This document shows, in pieces, positions 35,877 to 43,117 of a stretch of DNA of 64,000 nt (its first letter is position 1; every line of letters begins with the position of its first letter). The DNA is from Nocardia arthritidis. Lineage in GTDB: Bacteria > Actinomycetota > Actinomycetes > Mycobacteriales > Mycobacteriaceae. Made by a program: the position numbers and the translations under genes. The DNA is taken from assembly GCF_011801145.1 (NCBI RefSeq), contig NZ_CP046172.1, positions 4,464,001 to 4,528,000 on the forward strand, given 5' to 3'. Under the pieces are notes generated by a model. It searched no databases, had not been told where the DNA came from, and saw only the letters and a list, made by a program, of their open reading frames with translations.

Positions 35877-36537
35877 GCACGATGAACAGCCCGTTGGCTT
35901 CGGCGCACAACCGGTCGCCGTCGTGCAGGGTCGCGCGCAGGAAAACCTTTCGCCCCTCTCGGCGTTCGGCCCAAGCCCGCAGCCGCAGCCGGGTATTCAG
36001 CGGCGTGATGGATCGGTAGTCGACGGTCAGCGACGCCGTCCTGGTGACCGCGCCCGCGTGCACCGCCGCCGCCATGCCGATCAGTTCGTCGAAGCCGACG
36101 GCGATCTGGCCGCCGTGCGCGGCGGAATTACCGCCGAGGTGGTAGTCGCGGAAGGTGATCGTGGCGTCGATGCCGTCCGGGCCGACATGGTGCACGGCGT
36201 ACGGCGGCACGGTGATATTGCCGCGCGCGGGAACGTCGTAGCGGGTCCAGAGCGGCGTCGACCATTCGTCGACCACCGCGGCGTCGAGCTTGTCGTTGAG
36301 CTCCTTCAGCGTCGCGATGGTTTCGAGCGCGAGCTCGTCGGACGGGTTCGCCAGCCGAACCCGGTCCATCAGACCGCGGACCTGCGAGATGAATTGCCGA
36401 TAGTGCGGTCCGCCGCGCGCGATATCGGCCTCCGGCACCCCGCGCACCTCGTCGGCCAGCTCGGATATCGGCCGGAATCCGCCCTCGTGGTGATCCTCGG
36501 TCGGCAGTCGATCACCGCCGGTCTGCTCAGCGCTCAT
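35857..36537 (-). CDS. PaaI-type hotdog-fold thioesterase
   Basis: 226 residues. The C-terminal half is the hotdog domain with the PaaI-type HGGQIAVGFDELIGMAA (HGG motif), preceded by TITFRDYHLGGNSAA, and strands TASLTVDYRSITPLNTRLRL. The N-terminal 100 residues are a helical extension found in actinobacterial members. It should hydrolyse an acyl-CoA thioester. It is convergent with the sulfotransferase and may belong functionally to the same lipid module. Confidence 0.8.
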   Translation of the reverse strand: MSAEQTGGDRLPTEDHHEGGFRPISELADEVRGVPEADIARGGPHYRQFISQVRGLMDRVRLANPSDELALETIATLKELNDKLDAAVVDEWSTPLWTRYDVPARGNITVPPYAVHHVGPDGIDATITFRDYHLGGNSAAHGGQIAVGFDELIGMAAAVHAGAVTRTASLTVDYRSITPLNTRLRLRAWAERREGRKVFLRATLHDGDRLCAEANGLFIVLNPGQQ

Positions 36538-36652
36538 AAGAACAAGTTATCGGTAGCTCGCCGGCAGCCCGATCCGGGAGGTCGCGAAATTGACAGCCGG
36601 CGGCGCGGGCGGGCATGTTGGCGAGGGTGCCCCGAGGTGAAAGGCTGACTGG

Positions 36653-37309
36653 ATGGCGATCGCGGCGGTGGTCTTCGATATGGACGGCGTTCTGATCGAT
36701 TCCGAGCCGGTGTGGGAGCGGGTGCGCCGCGGCTACGTGGCCGAACGCGGCGGCACCTGGCTGCCCGACACGCAGACCCGGCTGATGGGGATGAGCACGG
36801 GCGAGTGGTCGGCGTACCTGAGCGCGGATCTGCGGGTCGGCGCCGAACCCGGCCAGGTGGCCGCGGATGTCATCGCGCGCATGGCCGAGCATTACGACAC
36901 CGAGGTGCCGCTGTTGCCCGGCGCGGTCGACGCGGTGCGCCGCCTGCGCGAACGCTGGCCGCTCGGGCTGGCCAGTTCGTCGCCGCGCACGCTCATCGAT
37001 GTCGTCCTGAAGCACACCGGGCTGGCCGACTGCTTCGACGTCACCTGTTCGACCGAGGAGGTCGAGCGCGGCAAGCCCGCACCCGACGTCTACCTGACCG
37101 TCACCGCCGCCCTCGGCGTGCGCCCGGAAGTCTGTGCCGCCATTGAGGATTCGAGCAACGGCCTGCGCGCCGCACACGCCGCGGGCCTACGGGTGATCGC
37201 CGCACCGCGCCCCGAATATCCTGTCGCCGCGGACGCGGCCGATCTCGCCGCGGCCACCATCGGCTCACTCGACGAGCTGACCGCCGAACTGGTCGCCGGG
37301 TCGGCCTGA
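36653..37309 (+). CDS. HAD-superfamily phosphatase, beta-phosphoglucomutase-like
   Basis: 218 residues. Motif I VVFDMDGVLIDSEPVW (nucleophile Asp and general acid Asp), motif II LASSS, motif III GKPAPDVYL and motif IV AIEDSSNGLRAAHAAG. A helical cap lies between motifs I and II. This is the subclass of beta-phosphoglucomutase and small phosphosugar phosphatases; the exact substrate cannot be assigned. Confidence 0.88.
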   Translation: MAIAAVVFDMDGVLIDSEPVWERVRRGYVAERGGTWLPDTQTRLMGMSTGEWSAYLSADLRVGAEPGQVAADVIARMAEHYDTEVPLLPGAVDAVRRLRERWPLGLASSSPRTLIDVVLKHTGLADCFDVTCSTEEVERGKPAPDVYLTVTAALGVRPEVCAAIEDSSNGLRAAHAAGLRVIAAPRPEYPVAADAADLAAATIGSLDELTAELVAGSA

Positions 37310-37427
37310 GCGCGGCTGCCTCGGAAGCCGCTGTCGCATGGCAATTCCCTGTCATAGGGGTTGGCTCGGCGCGGTTGCGCTGGTTCGATCGATGTCATTG
37401 TCCCCGTTGACATTCTGCGAGGTTGCC

Positions 37428-37529
37428 ATGTTCGACGTCCCCGCTGATCCGATCGAATGGTTCCTGTACTGGTTGCGGGCGATCGCGTGCACGATCTCCT
37501 ACAGCGACAGGGTCTGCCCGTTCCGGTAG
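37428..37529 (+). CDS. Possible 33-residue small protein
   Basis: Starts MFDVPADPIEWFLYWLRAIA with GAGG five bases before the ATG. The centre is an amphipathic or membrane-seeking helix, and two Cys lie in the C-terminal half. It is convergent with the TetR gene, ending 7 bases from its stop. No family recognised; it could be chance. Confidence 0.25.
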   Translation: MFDVPADPIEWFLYWLRAIACTISYSDRVCPFR

Positions 37530-37536
37530 CGACCGC

Positions 37537-38130
37537 TCAGCGCCGATACGACTCCAGCAGGGTGCGCGCCGCCTCGGGGAGGTCGGTGTCGAGCCAGGCC
37601 GGGAGGGTCGGCGCGTGGGCGTGGCGGCGTAGGGCGGCGTAGGGGAGGTCGACCACGGCGCGGCTGACGGCGTCGATGGCGCGCTCGTCGGCGCTGCCGA
37701 ACAGCGCGTGGGCGATCCGGCGCAGGTGGGCGATGAGCGGCGCGTTCATCAGGTCGAGCCGGGCCCGGAATTCGTCGTCGGGTCCGCCGTCGAGTAGGTC
37801 GCGCGGGCGCAGGTTGAGCAGAAGCCTTGCGTCGTCGGGCAGTTCGCGGCCGAAACCGACCGCGGCGGCGGCCATCGCGACGCCCGCCGCCACCGGGTCC
37901 GGATCGTCGGCGGCGGCTAGGGTGCGGGCCTGGAATCGTTCCAGCGCGCGCAGCCATGCGGCGGTGAGCACCCCGTTCCGATTGCCGAAGCGGTGGTAGA
38001 GGGTGCCGACGGGGGCGCCGCTGGCTTCGGCGATGGCGGCCACCGACGCCGCGCGCGGGCCGTCGGTGAGTACCAGCGTCCGCGCCGCGTCCAGGATCAC
38101 ATCGGTGTCGTGCTTGCGAGGTGGGGCCAT
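37537..38130 (-). CDS. TetR-family regulator
   Basis: 197 residues. The HTH is ASVAAIAEASGAPVGTLYHRFGNRNGVL, near the N-terminus as usual; the C-terminal helical ligand domain is unassigned. ATG 38130 is only 21 bp from the divergent SRPBCC gene, so the two promoters must overlap coding ends or give leaderless mRNAs. An ATAG/CTAT inverted repeat (38134-38151) lies in the gap and could be its operator. It probably represses the SRPBCC pair. Confidence 0.83.
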   Translation of the reverse strand: MAPPRKHDTDVILDAARTLVLTDGPRAASVAAIAEASGAPVGTLYHRFGNRNGVLTAAWLRALERFQARTLAAADDPDPVAAGVAMAAAAVGFGRELPDDARLLLNLRPRDLLDGGPDDEFRARLDLMNAPLIAHLRRIAHALFGSADERAIDAVSRAVVDLPYAALRRHAHAPTLPAWLDTDLPEAARTLLESYRR

Positions 38131-38151
38131 GTAATAGTACGTTCCTTCTAT

Positions 38152-38520
38152 ATGGAGCGACTGTCCTATATTGACGAGCATGCCAGATGGATCGACTCGG
38201 ATCGCGAAAGGGTCTGGCGGGCACTGCTTCGAACAATGTGCAAAGACCCCCAGGATCCATCGACCCTGCCGACGGGTTGGTCGCTCGAATCGGCCGAACC
38301 ACCCGGACGGCTGGCTTTGCAAGGGCACCACTGGTTTTCGCGCTACGCGCTGGTTTTCGAACTCGATGCGGACGGCCCGGGCGCGACCCGTATCCGCGCC
38401 AGATCGTGGGCGGACTTTCCTGGCCCGCACGGAAGGATCTACCGTGCGCTGGTCATCGGGTCGGGCGGCCACCGGGTAGTGGTACGCGGACTGCTGCGCA
38501 GAATCGCGAACGCGGCGTGA
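38152..38520 (+). CDS. SRPBCC-like protein (first of a pair)
   Basis: 122 residues: ERLSYIDEHARWIDSDRERVWRA fragments at the N-terminus, then RLALQGHHWFSRYALVFELD, TRIRARSWADFPGPHGRIYR and ALVIGSGGHRVVVRGLLRRI. The pattern is that of SRPBCC/START-like lipid-binding proteins. The ATG at 38152 is tight against the divergent TetR start. The stop overlaps the GTG of the next gene (GTGA). Ligand and function unknown. Confidence 0.62.
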   Translation: MERLSYIDEHARWIDSDRERVWRALLRTMCKDPQDPSTLPTGWSLESAEPPGRLALQGHHWFSRYALVFELDADGPGATRIRARSWADFPGPHGRIYRALVIGSGGHRVVVRGLLRRIANAA

Positions 38521-39035
38521 ACCCCGGACTGGTCTGGGGTGCCACGCCCGCCGAACGCGCGCGGCGGTTACCGTGCGACGAACTGGAACCCGGTGGGCTG
38601 CAAGCGGATAGAGCCATCAGCATCGATGCGGCACCTTACCTCGTATATGCGTGGTTATGTCAATTGCGGGTCGCGCCTTACAGTTACGATCTGATCGACA
38701 ACCTCGGGCGGCGCAGTCCCAGGACGCGTGATCCCGGGCTGACCACACTCGCGGCGGGGCAGCGGTTCATGTCCGTCTTCGAGCTGGTCGAATTCATTCC
38801 AGGCCAGTGCATTACCCTGCGGGCGGACCGGGTATCGGTCACCTACGCGGTGTTTCCGGAAGGGGCGGGTACCCGACTGGTGGTCCGCGTCCGATTCCGG
38901 CTCCCGCGCCCGATCGCCCACCCGGTGGCGTTCGGAGATCTGCTCATGACGCGCAAACAGCTGCTGACCCTGAAGGAATTGGCGGAGGCCGAACAGCGCG
39001 GGCAATCGACCGAATCGGGCGGTCAGTCCGGATAG
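38517..39035 (+). CDS. SRPBCC-like protein (second of a pair)
   Basis: 172 residues. DRAISIDAAPYLVYAWLCQLRVAPYS begins a START-like beta-grip; YDLIDNLGRRSPR, MSVFELVEFIPGQCITLRAD and GTRLVVRVRFRLPRPIA follow. GTG 38517 overlaps the previous stop, so the pair is coupled. Such proteins are often annotated polyketide cyclase/dehydrase, but only hydrophobic ligand binding is supported. The 3' end overlaps the convergent ABC ATPase gene by 13 bases. Confidence 0.68.
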   Translation: MNPGLVWGATPAERARRLPCDELEPGGLQADRAISIDAAPYLVYAWLCQLRVAPYSYDLIDNLGRRSPRTRDPGLTTLAAGQRFMSVFELVEFIPGQCITLRADRVSVTYAVFPEGAGTRLVVRVRFRLPRPIAHPVAFGDLLMTRKQLLTLKELAEAEQRGQSTESGGQSG

Positions 39036-39838
39036 CCGAGGCGGTCCACCCTGGCCCGCGCGGTCCAGCGTCCCTGATCGTGGCGCACCTCGACCGGGTG
39101 AGCGAAAGCGGCGCTGACGTTCTCGGTGGTGACCACATCGCGGGCCGATCCCGCGGCGACGGTGCGGCCGTCGGCGATGAGCAGCGCATGCGTCGTGGTG
39201 CTCGGCAACTCCTCCAGATGGTGGGTGACCAGGATCGATGCGACATCGGGATGGGTTTCGCCGAGTGAGTCGATGGTTTCCAGAAGTTGTTCGCGGGCAG
39301 CGAGATCGAGGCCGGTGGACGGCTCGTCGAACAGCAGCAGCCGCGGTTCGGCGATGAGCGCGCGGGCGATCAAGGTGCGGCCACGCTCGCCCTGGGACAG
39401 GGTCGGCCAGATCTCGTCGGCCTTACCCTTCAGCCCGAGCGTGTCGATCATCGCGTCGGCGCGGCGGATTTCGTCGGCGGTCGGCGTCCAGCGCATCGGC
39501 GTATCGATCGTCGCGGTGATGCCGGTGAGCACCACCTCGCGCACCGTCAGCGAATACCGCAGGGGATGGCGGGGATTCACATGCCCGATGGAGCGGCGCA
39601 GCTGGGCCAGGTCCACCCGGCCCATCTGTTCGCCGAGCACCCGGACCGTGCCGGTGGTGGGAAACGTTACGGCGCCGCAGAATCCGAGCAGGGTGCTCTT
39701 GCCCGCGCCGTTCGGGCCGAGCAGGGCCCAGTGCTGGTCGGAGCGCACGGTGAGCGAGATGCCGTCGATGATCTGCTTGCCCTCGCGGCGGAAGGTCACC
39801 TCGGTGAGTTCGAGCACGGGCCTGCGGTAATCGTTCAC
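39023..39838 (-). CDS. ABC transporter ATP-binding protein (stand-alone)
   Basis: 271 residues: Walker A LLGPNGAGKSTLL, signature LSQGERGRTLIARAL (a non-canonical LSQGE), Walker B LLLFDEPSTGLD and switch His ILVTHHLEELP. GTG 39838 overlaps the GntR stop (GTGA), so the regulator and ATPase are one operon. No permease gene is nearby; it may work with a distant permease or as a soluble ABC protein of the ModF/YlmA kind. The upstream extension of the frame through gntR is not coding. Confidence 0.85.
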   Translation of the reverse strand: MNDYRRPVLELTEVTFRREGKQIIDGISLTVRSDQHWALLGPNGAGKSTLLGFCGAVTFPTTGTVRVLGEQMGRVDLAQLRRSIGHVNPRHPLRYSLTVREVVLTGITATIDTPMRWTPTADEIRRADAMIDTLGLKGKADEIWPTLSQGERGRTLIARALIAEPRLLLFDEPSTGLDLAAREQLLETIDSLGETHPDVASILVTHHLEELPSTTTHALLIADGRTVAAGSARDVVTTENVSAAFAHPVEVRHDQGRWTARARVDRLGYPD

Positions 39839-40506
39839 GAGAACGCTGCTTTCAGTGAGGTCAGATGGGTTCGGCTGAATTCCGCGGCGGCCGAGGCGTT
39901 TTTGGCGACGATGGCGTCGAGCAGCCGCTGGTGGGCGGCGTGGTCGGCGGATTCGGAAGGGACCGGCCGGATTTCGAGCATATCGATCATCGCGAGCCGG
40001 AGCCGGGGGAGGAAACTGTCGAAAAGCTGGGTGAGCACCTCGTTGTGCGCCGCGACGATGACGGCGCGGTGGAAGGCCATATCGGCGTCGACGTGTTCGG
40101 CGACCGGTTCGCCGTTCGCCTCCCGCGCCGCCAGCGTGCTGCGCAGCACCCGCAGATCGGCGCGGGTGCGGCGATGCGCGGCGAGGGCCGCGGCCTCCGA
40201 TTCGATGGCGATGCGCGCCTCGATCACCGAAACGATATCGGCCTGGCGCAGCACGACATCCCAGTTCTCGGTGGCCTCCAGCGCGGTGACGTAGACGCCC
40301 GCGCCCTGGCGGCTGTCGAGTACACCCTTTCCCGCGAGTTCGCGGACCGCCTCGCGCAGCGTCGAACGGCCGACGCCGAGCTGGGCGGCCAGCGTCGTCT
40401 CGCCGGGTAGCCGGTGACCGAGCGGCCATTCACCTGCGCGAATGCGGGTCATCAGCAGTTCGGCGGTTTGCGCGGCGAGCGGGTGCCTGCGAACTTGCGC
40501 TGCCAT
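39835..40506 (-). CDS. GntR-family regulator, FadR/FCD subfamily
   Basis: 223 residues: N-terminal wHTH (LPGETTLAAQLGVGRSTLRE, GAGVYVT) and an all-helical FCD ligand domain (ADMAFHRAVIVAAHNEVL with the metal-binding His pattern, then DHAAHQRLLDAI). FCD regulators respond to organic or amino acids. It is divergent from leuA and its leader (47 bp), so leuA control is possible but unproved; it is co-transcribed with the ABC ATPase. Confidence 0.85.
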   Translation of the reverse strand: MAAQVRRHPLAAQTAELLMTRIRAGEWPLGHRLPGETTLAAQLGVGRSTLREAVRELAGKGVLDSRQGAGVYVTALEATENWDVVLRQADIVSVIEARIAIESEAAALAAHRRTRADLRVLRSTLAAREANGEPVAEHVDADMAFHRAVIVAAHNEVLTQLFDSFLPRLRLAMIDMLEIRPVPSESADHAAHQRLLDAIVAKNASAAAEFSRTHLTSLKAAFS

Positions 40507-40536
40507 CGAACCTCTCTACTTGTCTGAGGAGTTGTG

Positions 40537-40542
40537 TATAGT
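40537..40542 (+). promoter_or_regulatory. Likely -10 box of leuA
   Basis: TATAGT eleven bases before the leader-peptide ATG. A well-spaced -35 is not evident. Confidence 0.4.
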
Positions 40543-40552
40543 CTAGGACACC

Positions 40553-40600
40553 ATGATCCACTGCCTGCTTCTGCTTAGCCGCCACGGCGGGGCCCGATAA
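40553..40600 (+). CDS. leuA leader peptide (attenuation)
   Basis: 15 residues, MIHCLLLLSRHGGAR, with four Leu codons in a row (CTG CTT CTG CTT). This is the hallmark of ribosome-mediated attenuation of leucine genes, known for leuA in actinobacteria. Leucyl-tRNA shortage would stall the ribosome and alter folding of the hairpin at 40582-40619, which begins inside this small gene. Confidence 0.75.
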   Translation: MIHCLLLLSRHGGAR

Positions 40601-40619
40601 GACCGGCCGCCCGCCGTGG
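40582..40619 (+). terminator. leuA attenuator hairpin
   Basis: CCACGGCGGG (40582-40591) pairs perfectly with CCCGCCGTGG (40610-40619) across an 18-base loop. It overlaps the 3' half of the leader peptide, so a ribosome stalled at the Leu codons would free or mask the 5' arm. No T-run follows. It ends 50 bp before the leuA ATG. Confidence 0.65.
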
Positions 40620-40669
40620 GGCTCCGTCGTGGCCGGTCATCTCGTCATCGAGCAGCCAGGAAGCAGCAC

Positions 40670-42424
40670 ATGCGCACCTTTCCGACCATCGACACGCCCG
40701 TCGGTGAAATTCCCGCCGCCGCACCGGTATGGAACCGGCAGCGGCATTCCCAGATGCCGTCGCACCGCTACCGCGATATCTACTCCCGCGTGGAAGTACC
40801 ACTCACCCAGCGGAATTGGCCGGACAACCGGATCACGAAGGCGCCGCTGTGGGTGCCGGTCGATCTGCGCGACGGCAACCAGGCGCTGGCCGAGCCGATG
40901 GACCCGGCCCGCAAACGCCGTTTCTTCGAACTCCTGATCGCCATGGGCTACAAGGAGATCGAGGTCGGATACCCGTCGGCGTCGCGAACCGATTACGACT
41001 TCGTCCGGCTGCTCGCCGAAACCGGCCTGGCCCCAGCGGATGTCACCATCGTCGTATTCACCCCGGCCCGCAGGGATCTGCTGGAACGCACCGTCGAATC
41101 GGTGCGCGGCATCCGCAACGAGGTGGTGGTGCACATGTACACCGCGACCGCGCCCGCCTGGCGGAATATGGTGCTCGGCAAGGATCGCCGGGAACTGCGC
41201 GAGCTGATCCTGGACGGCGGCCGGGTGCTGCGTGAGCTCGCGGGCGATCTGCCGAACGTCCGATTCCAGTTCTCCCCAGAGGTTTTCAACCTCACCGAAC
41301 CCGACTACGTGCTGGAGATCTGCGATGCGATGACCACGCTGTGGGATGCGACGCCGCAGCGGCCGGTGGTGCTGAACCTGCCCGCCACCGTCGAGGTCGC
41401 CACCCCCAACGTCTACGCCGACCAGATCGAATACATGCACCGCAACCTGGCCCGCCGGGACAGCGTGATCCTCTCGGTGCATCCGCACAACGACCGCGGC
41501 ACCGGCATCGCCTGCGCCGAACTGGCGGTGCTCGCCGGGGCCGAGCGGGTCGAGGGCTGCGTCTTCGGCAACGGTGAACGCACCGGGAATGTCGATATCG
41601 CGACGCTGGCGTTGAATCTGCATGCGCAGGGCGTGGATCCGATGATCGACTTCTCCGATATCGACGAGATCCGCCGCACCGTCGAATACTGCACCCGGCT
41701 GCCGATCCACGAAAGGCACCCGTACGTCGGCGATCTCGTGCACACCGCGTTCTCCGGAACCCACCAGGACGCGATCAAGAAGGGTATGGCCGAACATCGG
41801 GCCAGGGCGGCCGAGACGGGGCGCCCGGAACGCGAAATCGACTGGCAGGTACCGTATCTGCCGATCGATCCGGCCGATGTCGGCCGCAGCTACGATGCGG
41901 TGATCCGGGTGAATTCGCAATCCGGCAAGGGCGGCATCGCCTACCTGCTGCAGGCGGAATACGGGCTGGACCTGCCGCGCAGGCTGCAGATCGATTTCGC
42001 GAAACACGTGCAGCGCCGCGCCGACGACACCGGCCTGGAGATCACCGCGACGGAACTGTACGACCTGTTCGCCGCCACCTACCTCGACGACTCGGAACCG
42101 GCTGTGGTGCTGAAGGATTGGCGCACCTCCGGCGACGGCGACGCGGCGTGCACGGAGATCACACTGGTCGTGGACGGCGCCACCGCCGTATCCGAACATC
42201 ACGGGATCGGGCCGGTGGCGGCGCTCACCGCGGCGCTGGCGAAGACCGGCCGCGCGGTGGAGATTCTGAGCCTCACCCAGCAGTCTATCGGCGGCGGGAA
42301 CGCGAGCACGGCCATCACCTATCTGGAATACCGGATCGGTGCGCGTACCGGATGGTCTTGCGGCCGTTCCGATTCCGTACTCGCGGCCTCGCTCGCCGCG
42401 GTGCTGCGGGCGGCGAACGCTTAG
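40670..42424 (+). CDS. leuA: 2-isopropylmalate synthase
   Basis: 584 residues; the first committed step of leucine synthesis, joining acetyl-CoA and 2-ketoisovalerate. Motifs: [15 protein letters not shown] (the RDGNQ catalytic metal site), [31 protein letters not shown] (metal-binding His-x-His), [10 protein letters not shown], and a C-terminal LeuA allosteric domain (residues about 440-584) for leucine feedback. ATG 40670 gives [10 protein letters not shown]; an ATG-less longer frame begins in the attenuator. Its stop overlaps the convergent DinB-like stop by four bases. Controlled by attenuation, and possibly by the divergent GntR. Confidence 0.95.
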   Translation: MRTFPTIDTPVGEIPAAAPVWNRQRHSQMPSHRYRDIYSRVEVPLTQRNWPDNRITKAPLWVPVDLRDGNQALAEPMDPARKRRFFELLIAMGYKEIEVGYPSASRTDYDFVRLLAETGLAPADVTIVVFTPARRDLLERTVESVRGIRNEVVVHMYTATAPAWRNMVLGKDRRELRELILDGGRVLRELAGDLPNVRFQFSPEVFNLTEPDYVLEICDAMTTLWDATPQRPVVLNLPATVEVATPNVYADQIEYMHRNLARRDSVILSVHPHNDRGTGIACAELAVLAGAERVEGCVFGNGERTGNVDIATLALNLHAQGVDPMIDFSDIDEIRRTVEYCTRLPIHERHPYVGDLVHTAFSGTHQDAIKKGMAEHRARAAETGRPEREIDWQVPYLPIDPADVGRSYDAVIRVNSQSGKGGIAYLLQAEYGLDLPRRLQIDFAKHVQRRADDTGLEITATELYDLFAATYLDDSEPAVVLKDWRTSGDGDAACTEITLVVDGATAVSEHHGIGPVAALTAALAKTGRAVEILSLTQQSIGGGNASTAITYLEYRIGARTGWSCGRSDSVLAASLAAVLRAANA

Positions 42425-42945
42425 TCCCCGGTCGCCCCGTCGATGCGCTCGCGCAGGAAGTCGGCGTGGCCGTTGTGGCGGGCGTACTCCTCGATCATGT
42501 GGATGTATACCCAGCGCAGGCTGTACTCCGATTCGGGCCTGCGCGGATGCTTGAAGGTGGCGTCGAGGGACATATCGGCGACGGCGGCGTCGGCGAGTTC
42601 GATCTCACTGCGGAACGCGGCGAAGGTCGCGGCCGGATCGGCATCGGCGATATCGTCGAGGTCGCCGTCCCAGTTGTCCTCGGAGCAGTAGATGTAGTCG
42701 ATCGACTCGCCGCGCGCGGTCCGCCGGAACCAGCCGCGCTCCACCTCCGTCATATGCCGGACCAGGCCGAGCAGCGACAGCGTCGACGGTGCGACACACC
42801 GCTGGCGCAGCTGTTCGGCCTCCAGACCGGAGCATTTCCACAGCAGGGTCTGCCGATGGGTGTCCAGCCAGGCCTGCAGCATCGGGCGTTCGTCGGCGAT
42901 CAGCGGCGGCGAGGTGCGTTGGATATCGGGTGCGATCCACGTCAT
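42421..42945 (-). CDS. DinB/DUF664-family protein
   Basis: 174 residues of the DinB-like four-helix family (DUF664): [39 protein letters not shown] with the first metal His, and [20 protein letters not shown] with the other two His. Relatives include mycothiol- and bacillithiol-dependent transferases, so a thiol-transfer or detoxification role is possible. ATG 42945; longer upstream frames are antisense to the next gene. Confidence 0.83.
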   Translation of the reverse strand: MTWIAPDIQRTSPPLIADERPMLQAWLDTHRQTLLWKCSGLEAEQLRQRCVAPSTLSLLGLVRHMTEVERGWFRRTARGESIDYIYCSEDNWDGDLDDIADADPAATFAAFRSEIELADAAVADMSLDATFKHPRRPESEYSLRWVYIHMIEEYARHNGHADFLRERIDGATGD

Positions 42946-43117
42946 CCGGCGACTGTAGCGCCGCCGTGCGGGTGGGGTCGCATGGATTTGCCGGAATCCG
43001 ACGGGGCGCATGCCGATTCCGTCGGCGTCCACTGAGTGGGACAGTTCCGGAATTCCGCTGACACGGATACGCGATGCCAGTGCACTATTCCCACCTGGCA
43101 GGTTTGTGGGAGGCGCC

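Noticed and set aside
37407..37412. Perfect TTGACA -35-like sequence
   Set aside because: No -10 box at 16-18 bases; GTTCGA lies there.
40520..40525. TTGTCT as -35 box for leuA
   Set aside because: Only 11 bases from TATAGT, too close for a standard promoter.
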